Shown here piece after piece: positions 16,901-23,840 of a stretch of DNA of 46,263 nt. The position numbers were made by a program, and so were the translations under genes. Under the pieces are notes generated by a model. It ran no database searches, was not told the origin of the DNA, and saw only the letters and a list, made by a program, of their open reading frames with translations. The first letter of the stretch is position 1. Each line of letters begins with the position of its first letter. The stretch is taken from NCBI RefSeq assembly GCF_001295845.1, contig NZ_LJIC01000071.1, positions 1 through 46,263 of the forward strand. Reading direction: 5' to 3'. Source of the stretch: Rhodopseudomonas sp. AAP120 (GTDB lineage: Bacteria; Pseudomonadota; Alphaproteobacteria; Rhizobiales; Xanthobacteraceae).

Positions 16901-17051
16901 CGCCGTCAGCCAGGCGCTGACGCTGTTCACCACCCCGGTGGTCTATCTCTATCTCGACCGCCTCTCCAACGCGCTGACGGCCTGGAGCCGCGGACGGCGG
17001 CCGGATGAGCCGGGCGTGCCCCATGGTGAGGTCAAGCAGGCGGCGGAGTAA
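13911..17051 (+). CDS. RND multidrug efflux permease (MdtB/MdtC-like)
   Basis: A 1046-residue RND transporter of the hydrophobe/amphiphile efflux family, driven by the proton gradient in the inner membrane. It opens with SSPFIRYPIATSLLMAGILF (first helix), then a periplasmic porter domain, six helices with GFVVDDAIVMLENI containing the proton-relay pair Asp403-Asp404, a second porter domain, and helices including GIVKKNGIMLVDFA. Length fits the family (1020-1050). VDFPTIQVSASLPGASPETM and the VVDDAIVM motif are closest in appearance to MdtB/MdtC pumps. It is one base downstream of the adaptor gene. A large antisense open frame (13875-17024) is a codon-bias shadow. Drug or metabolite specificity cannot be read from the sequence. 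Confidence 0.94.
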   Translation: MDGGISSPFIRYPIATSLLMAGILFVGLVAYPMLPVAPLPQVDFPTIQVSASLPGASPETMASSVAQPLERQFAQIPGVAQLTSSSSLGSTAVTIQFDLSRAIDGAANDVQAAINAAGGQLPKTLPSPPTYRKVNPADSPILLLSATSDTLPLIEVSDAVDAQLAQQISQITGVAQVLIGGQQKPAIRVQVDPAKLVAKGLSLEDVRTRIGITTVDAPKGNIDGTKRSYTIYANDQLTRAKDWNDVIIAYRNGGPLRIRDIGQAVAGPEDAKQAAWANGKRGVFLVIFKQPGANVIDTVDKIKAQLPRLVAAIPPAVKIDVISDRTQTIRAAVEDVQFTLLLTIALVVMVIFLFLRNVWATIIPSVTVPLALLGACALMWAAGYSLDNLSLMALTISVGFVVDDAIVMLENITRYIEEGETPMAAALKGAGEIGFTIVSISISLIAVLIPLLLMGGIIGRLFREFAVTLAMTIVVSLVVSLTLTPMMASRFLRNEHAVKHGRLYDLSERGFEAMLRAYERGLDLVLRWRLTTLMVFFATVGLSVYLFMVIPKGFFPQQDTGLITASSEAAQDISFADMKTRQEALGKIVQADPDVASVAMSIGGSGSALNTGRMFITLKPRDERAASAQQIIARLRPKLEQVEGARLFMQAAQDVRLGGRPTRTQFEYTLQDANLTELNDWAPKVLAKLQTLPELRDVASDQQTEGTTLTLTINRDTASRFGIQVQLIDDTLYDAFGQRQVAQYFTQTNSYHVILEVLPELQGKVESLDKIYITSPTTGDAVPLSAFAKWTTVPVRPLSIAHQGQFPATTISFNLASGAALGQATEAVQRAMAEIGAPQTLNGSFQGTAQAFQQSLGTVPLLILAALVVVYLILGILYESYIHPLTILSTLPSAGVGALAILMLFGFDFSLIALIGVILLIGIVKKNGIMLVDFAIAAERDEHLDPEQAIRKAALLRFRPIMMTTMAALLGGVPLMLGTGTGSEIRQPLGYAMVGGLAVSQALTLFTTPVVYLYLDRLSNALTAWSRGRRPDEPGVPHGEVKQAAE

Positions 17052-17213
17052 GGGTCACGGCCGGGGCGATTTGAACTGTCATCAATGTCAGGAAGCCCCT
17101 TGCAGGACCGGCCCGACCCCGCTAGAAGTCGCGCCATCGCGAGCCGCCGGGGCCGACCGATTGAGTCCGCCCCCGGTTCGACCCTAAGTGCCTGGCTCTG
17201 CCGGCATTTTCGG

Positions 17214-17287
17214 TGGGGAATGGTGTAACGGTAGCACAACAGACTCTGACTCTGTTTGTCTTGGTTCGAATCCAGGTTCCCCAGCCA
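17214..17287 (+). tRNA. tRNA-Gln (anticodon CTG)
   Basis: A 74-base cloverleaf with encoded CCA. The acceptor stem is TGGGGAA paired with TTCCCCA. The anticodon stem-loop is ACAGA-CTCTGAC-TCTGT, giving anticodon CTG, which reads CAG glutamine codons. The T arm has the standard GGTTCGAATCC loop. It lies between the efflux operon and the convergent esterase gene. No integrase or attachment-site duplicate is visible nearby. Confidence 0.95.
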
Positions 17288-17460
17288 GCCCGAACGTCCA
17301 TAAAGACTCAAACTGCAAAGCCAACTCAGGATTGATCCGATCTCGATGCTCCAGCAGAGATCGGTGACGCCGTCGACGGTCGTCTCACGCGGTTCACACG
17401 CGTGCCTGCAGACTGACGGTCGCTCAAAGGCCGCCGCCAGCCTACCTTGAGGTCTCCGTC

Positions 17461-18213
17461 CTACCTGGTGTGACGCTGCACGAAGGCATGCACTTCGGCG
17501 GCGATCAGGTCCTTGTCGTGATCGATGGTCGCGACGTGATAGGAGCGGTTGAGCCACAACAGCTCGACGCGGTCGGACCCGACATTGTTGGCAATCACGG
17601 TCGCATTGGTGGGCGACAGCACGTGGTCGACGCGCGAGTTGATCACGAAGGTCGGGCACTTGATGCGGGACAGCAGCGCGCGGGCAGTCGCGGCAAGGCC
17701 GATCGCATGCTTCATGCAGACCACCGGCACCTCCGGATAGGCGAGCTCCTTGGTGGCCGTATCCATCATGTCGGAGCCGATGCCCGGGATCGTGTCGGGC
17801 ATATTCCGGGCGTAGGCGATCGACGCCATGTCGGGCGATTCGATCTGCGCAGCCGCGTTGATCGGGATTACCCCAGCAACCTTGTCGGGGTGCATCGCGG
17901 CGAGATACAGCGACAGCGTGCCGCCCATCGACAGTCCGGCGACGAAGACCTTGTCGCACTTCGCCGAGATTTCGATCAGCGCGTCTTCGGCGGCGCCGAC
18001 CCAGTCGGCTGCGGTCGTCTTCGCCATCGCAGTGGGCGAGACGCCGTGGCCCGGTAGCCGCGGACCAAGCACCGTGTAGCCGTGCTCGCCGAGACGCTCG
18101 CCGAGATAGCGCATGCTCTGTGGGCTGCCGGTGAATCCGTGCACCACCAGAATGCCCACCTTGCCTCCGTCGAAGGAAAACGCTTCCGCTCCGGGCAGCA
18201 CAGCCTCACTCAT
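17461..18213 (-). CDS. alpha/beta hydrolase, Est30-like carboxylesterase
   Basis: A 250-residue cytosolic alpha/beta-hydrolase. The catalytic triad can be assigned: Ser95 in GLSMGG, Asp196 in SRVDHVLSP and His226 in SYHVATIDHD. HGFTGSPQSM (25-34) forms the oxyanion region. This set matches the Est30/carboxylesterase and monoacylglycerol lipase group, which cleave short-chain carboxyl esters. The ATG at 18213 has GGAG seven bases upstream; an in-frame TTG at 18225 is less likely. The gene follows the ABC permease by 30 bases on the same strand, so it may be the last gene of the importer operon and could deacylate the imported compound; that role is inference. Confidence 0.87.
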   Translation of the reverse strand: MSEAVLPGAEAFSFDGGKVGILVVHGFTGSPQSMRYLGERLGEHGYTVLGPRLPGHGVSPTAMAKTTAADWVGAAEDALIEISAKCDKVFVAGLSMGGTLSLYLAAMHPDKVAGVIPINAAAQIESPDMASIAYARNMPDTIPGIGSDMMDTATKELAYPEVPVVCMKHAIGLAATARALLSRIKCPTFVINSRVDHVLSPTNATVIANNVGSDRVELLWLNRSYHVATIDHDKDLIAAEVHAFVQRHTR

Positions 18214-18243
18214 GTCAATCTCCAACTCGTGGTGTGTGTTAGT

Positions 18244-19209
18244 TCAGGTGTGACGCTTTGAATAGGCAACCGCCGCTACGATTACGATCAGTCCCTGCAG
18301 CATCAGCTTGCCGGGCTCGCCGAGCCCGAAGCTGGTGAGGAAGTTGAACAGAAAGGTCAGCATGAAGGCGGCTGCCGCCGGCCCCCACATGCCGCCTCTG
18401 CCGGCGCCGAAATTGATGCCACCGAGGATCGATGCCGACAGCGAGTTGAGCGCGAGATCCTGCCCGATGTTGACGGTGCCGACGCCGACAAAGCCCAGGA
18501 GGAAGAAGCAGCTCAGCACGGAGAACAGCCCGGACACCGTATGGGCGACCAGCACGATGCGGGCGTGCGGAATGCCGGACATTTCCGCCGCCAGCGGATT
18601 CGAGCCGACCGCGCGCACGTAGCGGCCAAAAACGGTGAAACGGTCGATGTAGTACAGCGGAAGCAGAGCAAGCACCCACAATATCGGAGCGACCGGGATG
18701 CCGCCGATGCGGCTGGTGACGACGTCACGCAGGATTTGTGGCACGTCGCCAGGCGCGCGGAATTGGCTGAAGGCGATGACGACGCCGGTCAAAATGATCG
18801 ACATTGCCAGCGTCACAATCACGGCCGAGGCTTTGCGTACCGTGATGATGATGCCGTTGATGAAACCGATCGCGAGGCCCACCACGATGCACAGCGCGAT
18901 GGCTGCGAGCGGCGGCACCGGCATCGTACCGCTGGTGAGGATATAACTCGTCACCGCCATGATGCCCGCCGAGGACAGGTCGATCGAGCGGCAGCGGATG
19001 ACGAGGCTTTGTCCGATTGTTGCCAATCCGAGCGGAGCCGCCTGTCGCAACATCAGCATCAGGAACAATGGCGACAGCAGATGGGGATGCGTGAAATACG
19101 CGATGCCCAACAGCAAGGCGAGCAGCGGATAGGCTGGCGGAAGGCCGGCAATCCAGCGCAGCGACGCGACGATCGGGCTGGTCGCGCGCGGTTCAGCCAA
19201 AATCGTCAC
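18244..19209 (-). CDS. ribose/sugar-type ABC transporter permease (second)
   Basis: A 321-residue inner-membrane permease of the RbsC/BPD_transp_2 family with eight to ten hydrophobic segments. GQSLVIRCRSIDLSSAGIMA corresponds to the conserved GGIDLSVG region but is altered (CRSIDLS for GGIDLS). NPLAAEMSGIPHARIVLVAHTVSG and GGINFGAGRGGMWG are the usual later motifs. The GTG start at 19209 overlaps the stop of the first permease by four bases (GTGA), with AAAGGTGA as ribosome site. A far longer open frame upstream is out-of-frame shadow. Two different permeases imply a heterodimeric channel. The downstream neighbour is an esterase. Confidence 0.9.
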   Translation of the reverse strand: MTILAEPRATSPIVASLRWIAGLPPAYPLLALLLGIAYFTHPHLLSPLFLMLMLRQAAPLGLATIGQSLVIRCRSIDLSSAGIMAVTSYILTSGTMPVPPLAAIALCIVVGLAIGFINGIIITVRKASAVIVTLAMSIILTGVVIAFSQFRAPGDVPQILRDVVTSRIGGIPVAPILWVLALLPLYYIDRFTVFGRYVRAVGSNPLAAEMSGIPHARIVLVAHTVSGLFSVLSCFFLLGFVGVGTVNIGQDLALNSLSASILGGINFGAGRGGMWGPAAAAFMLTFLFNFLTSFGLGEPGKLMLQGLIVIVAAVAYSKRHT

Positions 19210-20144
19210 AGTCCGATCACCTTTCGTTTTTGCAGCGAGATCGCGACCAGCAGCAGCACGCCGGTGAAGGCGCTGCGGACAAAAGGCGAGATACCCATCA
19301 GGTTCATGCCGTTGGCGAGCAACCCTAAGGTGAGCGCCCCGGTGACCGCGCCGAGTACGCCGCCGATGCCGCCGCTGAGCTGGACATTGCCGAGCGCGAT
19401 AGCGGTGATCGAATCCAGCGCCAAAGGACCGCCCATTGTGGGATCGGCAGAGGCGACGCGTGCCGACAGAAACAGCCCGGCGCAGACCGCCGACAGGCTG
19501 CAGAAGATGTAGGCCGCAATCGTCGATGGCACGACGCGCAGACCGTTGAGATGCGCATTGGGCGGGCTGGCGCCGATGGCGTATAAATGAAGCCCGAGTT
19601 GACTGCGCCGCAGCAGCACGTAGGTGATGCCGATCGCAGCGATACACCAGACGATCGCAATCGGCGCGCCGCCGATCCTCGACTGCGCGAGCGCCTGCAG
19701 ACCGGCCGGAATCGCACTGCTCGGCGCCGGCAGAATGAAGTAAGCGACGCCTTGCAGAAACGTCGCCATGCTGAAGGTCATGATCAACGGGTGCACGCCG
19801 AACACCGCCGTGCCTACGCCGTTCGCGGCGCCGACCAGGATCGCCAATGCGATGCACAGCGGAATTGCAGTAACGAGGCTGTCCTGGGTCGACAGGACAC
19901 AGCTCGTCAGACTGACCAAGCTGCCGATCGACAGATCGATGCCGCCGACCAGCGCGACCACGAGCTGACCGAGCGAGCCGATCAACAGCACGACGATCTG
20001 GTTGACGAGATTCGACAGATTTTCCCCGCCGGTGAAGTGCGGCGCCGCAAATACCAGGAAGATGAACACGATGATCGGAATGCCGAGGCTGATCGGCGAC
20101 GTTCCAAAGCGCGGATTGAACACGCGGGTCATGACGCTGCTCAC
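19206..20144 (-). CDS. ribose/sugar-type ABC transporter permease (first)
   Basis: A 312-residue inner-membrane permease of the same RbsC-like family. VVALVGGIDLSIGSLVSLTS keeps the canonical GGIDLSIG motif; IGASPPNAHLNGLRVVPSTI and NGMNLMGISPFVRSAFTGVLLL are typical of the second half. Hydrophobic segments fill most of the protein. The start is a GTG at 20144 overlapping the ATPase stop (GTGA), so translation is coupled; an ATG five codons later is an alternative. The neighbours show a complete importer: binding protein, two-domain ATPase, two permeases. The substrate is probably a sugar or related small polar compound, judged only from family. Confidence 0.9.
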   Translation of the reverse strand: MSSVMTRVFNPRFGTSPISLGIPIIVFIFLVFAAPHFTGGENLSNLVNQIVVLLIGSLGQLVVALVGGIDLSIGSLVSLTSCVLSTQDSLVTAIPLCIALAILVGAANGVGTAVFGVHPLIMTFSMATFLQGVAYFILPAPSSAIPAGLQALAQSRIGGAPIAIVWCIAAIGITYVLLRRSQLGLHLYAIGASPPNAHLNGLRVVPSTIAAYIFCSLSAVCAGLFLSARVASADPTMGGPLALDSITAIALGNVQLSGGIGGVLGAVTGALTLGLLANGMNLMGISPFVRSAFTGVLLLVAISLQKRKVIGL

Positions 20145-21679
20145 GCTGCGTGCGGGGCTGACGAGCCCCCGGGCAGGGCCAGATTGAGGATCGCTTCTTC
20201 GCTCGCGTGCTTGCCGTCGAGCTCGCCGACAAATGCGCCGTTGCGAATGACCAGGATGCGGTCACACAATCCGATCAGCTCCATCATCTCGCTCGACGTC
20301 AGCAGCACACCACCCCCCTTGTCCGCGAAGTCGCGGAGCAGCCGATAGATCTCGGTCTTGGCGCCGACATCGACGCCGCGCGTCGGCTCTTCGATCAGCA
20401 GCACGTTGGAGCCGGCGGTCAGCCACCGTCCGAGCAAAACCTTCTGCTGATTGCCACCGGACAGGCTGCCCACGGCTTGCGACAAGCCGGCCGCGGCGAG
20501 ATGAAGCGATTTCGCCAGTGCCTTGAGAATATCTCGCTTGATCCGTACGCGGGACAGTGCGCGCTGGATCGCCAGAATGCCGAGCGACAGGTTCTCATCA
20601 ATCGGCAGATCGAGAAACAGGCCCTCGGTCTTGCGGTCCTCGGGCACGAAACCGATGCCCCGGCGCACGTTCTCGGTACGGCCGAGGCTCAGATCGACAG
20701 CCTCCGTCGCGTCGCGATCGGCTGTCGCCTTGTGCACTCCGCCGGAGACCGGGGGCGTGACGCCAGCCAGGCATCGCATCACCTCGCGCTGCCCCTGCCC
20801 CTCGAGGCCGGCGATGCCGAGGATCTCACCGCGGCGGAGCGTCAGGTCGATCGCGTTTCGATCGGCGCGGACCTGCAGCCCCTGCGCTTTGATCAGCGCC
20901 GAGCCGAAGTTCGAGACACGTGGCGGGAACAGATCCTGGATTGAGCGTCCGACCATCGCGGTCACGAGCCCGTTCGGCGTCATCTCACGGGTGGGGCGCG
21001 TGAGCACGTGCTGTCCGTCCTTCAGCACCGTGACGGTGTCGCACCAGCGCGCGATCTCCTCCAGCCGATGGCTGATGTAGAAAATCGATTTGCCTTCCTT
21101 CTGCAACTGCAACATCAGTTGGCCGAGCTTGTCGACCTCGACCTTGTTGAGCGCCGCGGTCGGCTCGTCAAAGATGAACACGGAGGCGTTGGCCGACACG
21201 CCCTTGCCTATCTCGACGAGTTGTTGCTCACCGATCGACAGTTCGGAGACCGGCCGCTCTGGATCGAGATCAATCCCGATCCGCGCCAGCAGCGCCGCCG
21301 CGTCCTTCATCATTTGCCCGTAGCGCACCATCATCATCCGGCGCGGTTCGCGGCCGAGAAACAGATTCTCGGCCACGGACAGATTTGGCAGCAGCGTGAA
21401 CTCCTGAAACACCGTGGAAACGCCGTGCTGCAAGGCGTCGCGCGGCCCGGACAGGCGAACGCGCCGACCGTTGATCTCGACCTCGCCTTGCTCGGGTTGA
21501 TAGACGCCGGCGAGCACTTTCATCAGGGTCGATTTGCCGGCACCGTTTTCGCCGGTGACGGCATGAATCGAGCCGGCGTGACCGGTGATCGAGACATCGC
21601 GGAGGGCCTTGGTCGCGCCGAAGCTGACGGATACTCCGCGCGCGACAACAACCTCACGTGCCTGGCCGGGCATCGTCAT
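20141..21679 (-). CDS. sugar-type ABC transporter ATP-binding protein (double NBD)
   Basis: A 512-residue duplicated ATPase of the RbsA/MglA class that powers the importer at the membrane. The first domain has Walker A GENGAGKST, an LSIGEQQ signature and Walker B VFIFDEPTAAL. The second has LSGGNQQKV as signature and LLIEEPTRGVD as Walker B, but its Walker A position reads GLEGQGQREV and lacks the lysine, as is usual in this class. I take the ATG at 21679; a GTG at 21688 and an ATG at 21673 are also possible, none with a clear ribosome site. It lies 29 bases after the binding-protein gene and overlaps the first permease by four bases. Confidence 0.92.
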   Translation of the reverse strand: MTMPGQAREVVVARGVSVSFGATKALRDVSITGHAGSIHAVTGENGAGKSTLMKVLAGVYQPEQGEVEINGRRVRLSGPRDALQHGVSTVFQEFTLLPNLSVAENLFLGREPRRMMMVRYGQMMKDAAALLARIGIDLDPERPVSELSIGEQQLVEIGKGVSANASVFIFDEPTAALNKVEVDKLGQLMLQLQKEGKSIFYISHRLEEIARWCDTVTVLKDGQHVLTRPTREMTPNGLVTAMVGRSIQDLFPPRVSNFGSALIKAQGLQVRADRNAIDLTLRRGEILGIAGLEGQGQREVMRCLAGVTPPVSGGVHKATADRDATEAVDLSLGRTENVRRGIGFVPEDRKTEGLFLDLPIDENLSLGILAIQRALSRVRIKRDILKALAKSLHLAAAGLSQAVGSLSGGNQQKVLLGRWLTAGSNVLLIEEPTRGVDVGAKTEIYRLLRDFADKGGGVLLTSSEMMELIGLCDRILVIRNGAFVGELDGKHASEEAILNLALPGGSSAPHAA

Positions 21680-21708
21680 GACAGACACTCGATCACTGGA
21701 AGTTTCGC

Positions 21709-22785
21709 TTACTTGCCGAACAGCTCTTTCAGCTTGGCTTCGGGCAAGGTCGACGGCACCCAGTAGGCGTCGTTCAGATCGGGCCGGTAGTACTTGTCGA
21801 TATCGGCATTGGTGATCGGCGCCGGGTCAGAGAAGTAGCCCTTGTACATCTGCTTGCCTTCGAGCAGCGCGACCGACGCGCGTACCACCGCCGGGCCGAG
21901 CCCTGGCGTAAACACGGGCGCGACGCTCTTCACACCCGAGCTCTTCCAGATCTTGAAGAAGCCGTTGTTGCCTTCACCGGTCATCGGCACCAAGGGCTTG
22001 CCAGCTTCCTTGAACACTTCGATGCAGGCTCGGGTCATCTCTGCGCCGGAGAACCAGATGCCGTCGACCGGCTTCCCCGACAGCACCAGATTTTCGCAAA
22101 GCTGCTTCGACTTCGCGTAGTTCCAGTCGCCGAACACTTCCGCGACGATCTTGATGTCGGTGCCCGCAATAGCCTTCTTGAAACCCTCGTAGCGCAGCAC
22201 TTCTTCGCCGACACCAGCGACGCCGCGCACGGCCCAAATCGAGCCTTTGCCTTTCAGCTCCTTGGCAAGAAACTCGCCGCCGACGCGACCGAATGCGCCG
22301 CCGCCGCCGAATACTTCCAGGGTTCCGTTGAGCTCGCCATTGCTGGCGCCAAACACCACGACCGGGATGCCTTTCGCGACGGCCTTGTCCACCTGAGCTG
22401 CCACCACTGGGAAGGCGATCGGCGCGACGATCAGCAGATCGACGTTGCGAGCCATCAGATCTTCGATATCGGCGACCTGCTTGGCGGGCTTCCAGTCCGC
22501 CTCGAGCACGGTGAACTCGCCGATGTTCTTGTTGAGCGAGGCCTCGTATTTCATCTCCTGAAGCATCTGGACGATCCAGGTGTTGCCGACGCCTGGGAAG
22601 GCAAGGCCGATCTTCCAGGGCGGCGCCTTCTTGAACTTGCCTTCCGGAATGATGTCTTTGGACGAAGGCGCGATCAGGCCTGGCGGCAACAATTGCACGT
22701 CCTCTGCCCAAGCTCCGATCGACGTCACGCTGCTGACGAGCATGGCTGCCGCCAGCGAAATCATCCCCCGTGCAAATCTCTTCAT
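21709..22785 (-). CDS. ABC transporter periplasmic sugar-binding protein
   Basis: A 358-residue periplasmic binding protein of the RbsB-like (type I) family. The signal peptide spans about residues 1-27 (hydrophobic ISLAAAMLVSSV, cleavage after GAWA). WKIGLAFPGVGNTWIVQMLQEMKYEA is the typical first strand and helix, DIEDLMARNVDLLIVAPIAF and AVAKGIPVVVFGAS follow in canonical order, then GDWNYAKSKQLCENLV and the DGIWFSGAEMTRACIEVF helix. The ATG at 22785 has an excellent AGGGGGAAA ribosome site; an open frame continues upstream without one. It is the first gene of the importer operon. The ligand is not deducible; the operator-like repeats upstream suggest induction by the substrate. Confidence 0.9.
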   Translation of the reverse strand: MKRFARGMISLAAAMLVSSVTSIGAWAEDVQLLPPGLIAPSSKDIIPEGKFKKAPPWKIGLAFPGVGNTWIVQMLQEMKYEASLNKNIGEFTVLEADWKPAKQVADIEDLMARNVDLLIVAPIAFPVVAAQVDKAVAKGIPVVVFGASNGELNGTLEVFGGGGAFGRVGGEFLAKELKGKGSIWAVRGVAGVGEEVLRYEGFKKAIAGTDIKIVAEVFGDWNYAKSKQLCENLVLSGKPVDGIWFSGAEMTRACIEVFKEAGKPLVPMTGEGNNGFFKIWKSSGVKSVAPVFTPGLGPAVVRASVALLEGKQMYKGYFSDPAPITNADIDKYYRPDLNDAYWVPSTLPEAKLKELFGK

Positions 22786-22976
22786 TGGTTTCCCCCTGGT
22801 TTGATTGTCGTCCAGGGTGGGCGAGCGATCACGTCGAGCGCACGGCATCGATGCCGCCTCCGCCCCATTGCTGTCGCGTCTTCGCACCGTACAGACGACG
22901 GCGCAGAACACCCGGTAGCAGAGGACATTGGCGGCGCCCGAGTGGCGCAATGGCGGGACGAACCCGCACCTCCCTG

Positions 22977-23001
22977 TTCGTTATTTTCGTTTTAGCTTTC
23001 G
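22977..23001 (-). promoter_or_regulatory. candidate repressor operator with three TTCGT repeats
   Basis: On the plus strand TTCG occurs at 22977, 22986 and 22998, each followed by T in an AT-rich setting. Direct TTCGT-type repeats are typical of DeoR-family operators. It lies just downstream of the predicted promoter, where a repressor would block the start of transcription. No regulator gene is adjacent. Confidence 0.35.
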
Positions 23002-23002
23002 T

Positions 23003-23030
23003 ATTGTTACTAAGCCGAAGCAAACGTCAA
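23003..23030 (-). promoter_or_regulatory. predicted promoter of the sugar ABC operon
   Basis: Reading the minus strand, TTGACG (23030-23025) matches the -35 hexamer at five of six positions and AACAAT (23008-23003) matches the -10 at four of six, with a 16-base spacer. The start would fall near 22996, about 210 bases before the binding-protein ATG. Confidence 0.4.
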
Positions 23031-23182
23031 GAGACGTGCGCGAGTGAGTCGCACCTCTCAGTCACTCCACGGTTGCGCCAGCAACCAATATTGCAGCGCA
23101 AAATCCGGCAGTGCGTCGCGACGAGCACACGAGCGTTATACACGCGATCGCTGCGCGCAATGGCTCTGCCCTCCATAGCCAA

Positions 23183-23836
23183 TTAGTTAGGAAGCGCGGA
23201 ATCGTTTCGGGAAGAGCGGTCGACGACCGTTTGGACCTGCACGAACACGTCGTAACGCACGGTCTTCCCCGCAATCTGATAAGACGGTTTGCGAACGCCA
23301 CGAAGCGGCTCCGCGCGCAGCGGCCATTTCAGCACCACGCGAGTGCAACGCGTCGCCAGCGCCGCATGCATCAGTTCGCCCACGTCAGGATCGGCCCCCA
23401 CGAGGTCGCGAAGTAACCGCATTTCCTGCTTGACCAGCGCGGTCTTGCTTCGCTCCGGGTGCATCGGGTCGACGGTGACGACGTCGGCCTCGAGGGTTGG
23501 CAGCAGTTCGCGGGCGTCGCCGTGCAGCAGGGTCATGCGGGCGATGATGTCCGCGAGGTCGGGGCTTTCGGCCCGCGCGGCTTCGAGGGCTTCGGCGAGT
23601 AGGGCGTGGACCTGCGGGGAGCGCTCGATCAGCATCACGGTGGCGCCCATGGCGGCGAGCAGGAAGGCGTCGCGGCCGAGGCCGGCGGTGGCGTCGATGA
23701 TGGTCAGCGCGCGGCCGGGCGCCATGCCGGTGGCCTTGAGCAGCGCGTGGCTGCGCGCCGCGCCGGTGCGCAGCTTGTATCCGGTCGCGCCGCCGACGAA
23801 ATCGACGGCGAGCGCGGACCGGCCGGCCTTGGCCAT
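23183..23836 (-). CDS. rsmJ: 16S rRNA guanine-N2 methyltransferase RsmJ-like
   Basis: A 217-residue SAM-dependent methyltransferase matching RsmJ (YhiQ), which methylates G1516 of 16S rRNA. GGATGYKLRTGAARSHALLKA is the family N-terminus, IIDATAGLGRDAFLLAAMGA is motif I, VMLIERSPQVHALL follows, and VDPMHPERSKTALVKQEMRLL corresponds to the catalytic DPMFP motif plus the KSALVKKEMR block. VRYDVFVQV closes the core. The first 10-15 residues are shorter than in Escherichia coli. The ATG is four bases after the degP stop, so the gene is probably co-transcribed as the last member of that group. The Phe-to-His change in DPMHP is minor. Confidence 0.87.
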   Translation of the reverse strand: MAKAGRSALAVDFVGGATGYKLRTGAARSHALLKATGMAPGRALTIIDATAGLGRDAFLLAAMGATVMLIERSPQVHALLAEALEAARAESPDLADIIARMTLLHGDARELLPTLEADVVTVDPMHPERSKTALVKQEMRLLRDLVGADPDVGELMHAALATRCTRVVLKWPLRAEPLRGVRKPSYQIAGKTVRYDVFVQVQTVVDRSSRNDSALPN

Positions 23837-23840
23837 CGCG

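Larger units (their letters stand above)
22786..23182. other. 397-base intergenic region
   Basis: It lies upstream of the ABC operon and downstream of the rsmJ-like gene, both on the minus strand. It contains the predicted promoter and TTCGT repeats at 22977-23030 and a small stem GTGCG/CGCAC near 23035-23053. The rest, including 23060-23182, shows no gene or clear terminator. Confidence 0.55.

Noticed and set aside
13875-17024. 1049-residue open frame antisense to the RND pump
   Set aside because: Composition is dominated by Arg, Asp, Gln and Gly, without any domain; it mirrors the high-GC codon use of the pump gene on the other strand.
17161-17213. tRNA-linked integration site
   Set aside because: No integrase, no direct repeat of the tRNA 3' end, and normal neighbouring genes.
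18244-20265. 673-residue open frame covering two permeases
   Set aside because: Only its last 321 residues are a permease; the upstream part is an out-of-frame reading of the first permease. The real start is the GTG at 19209.
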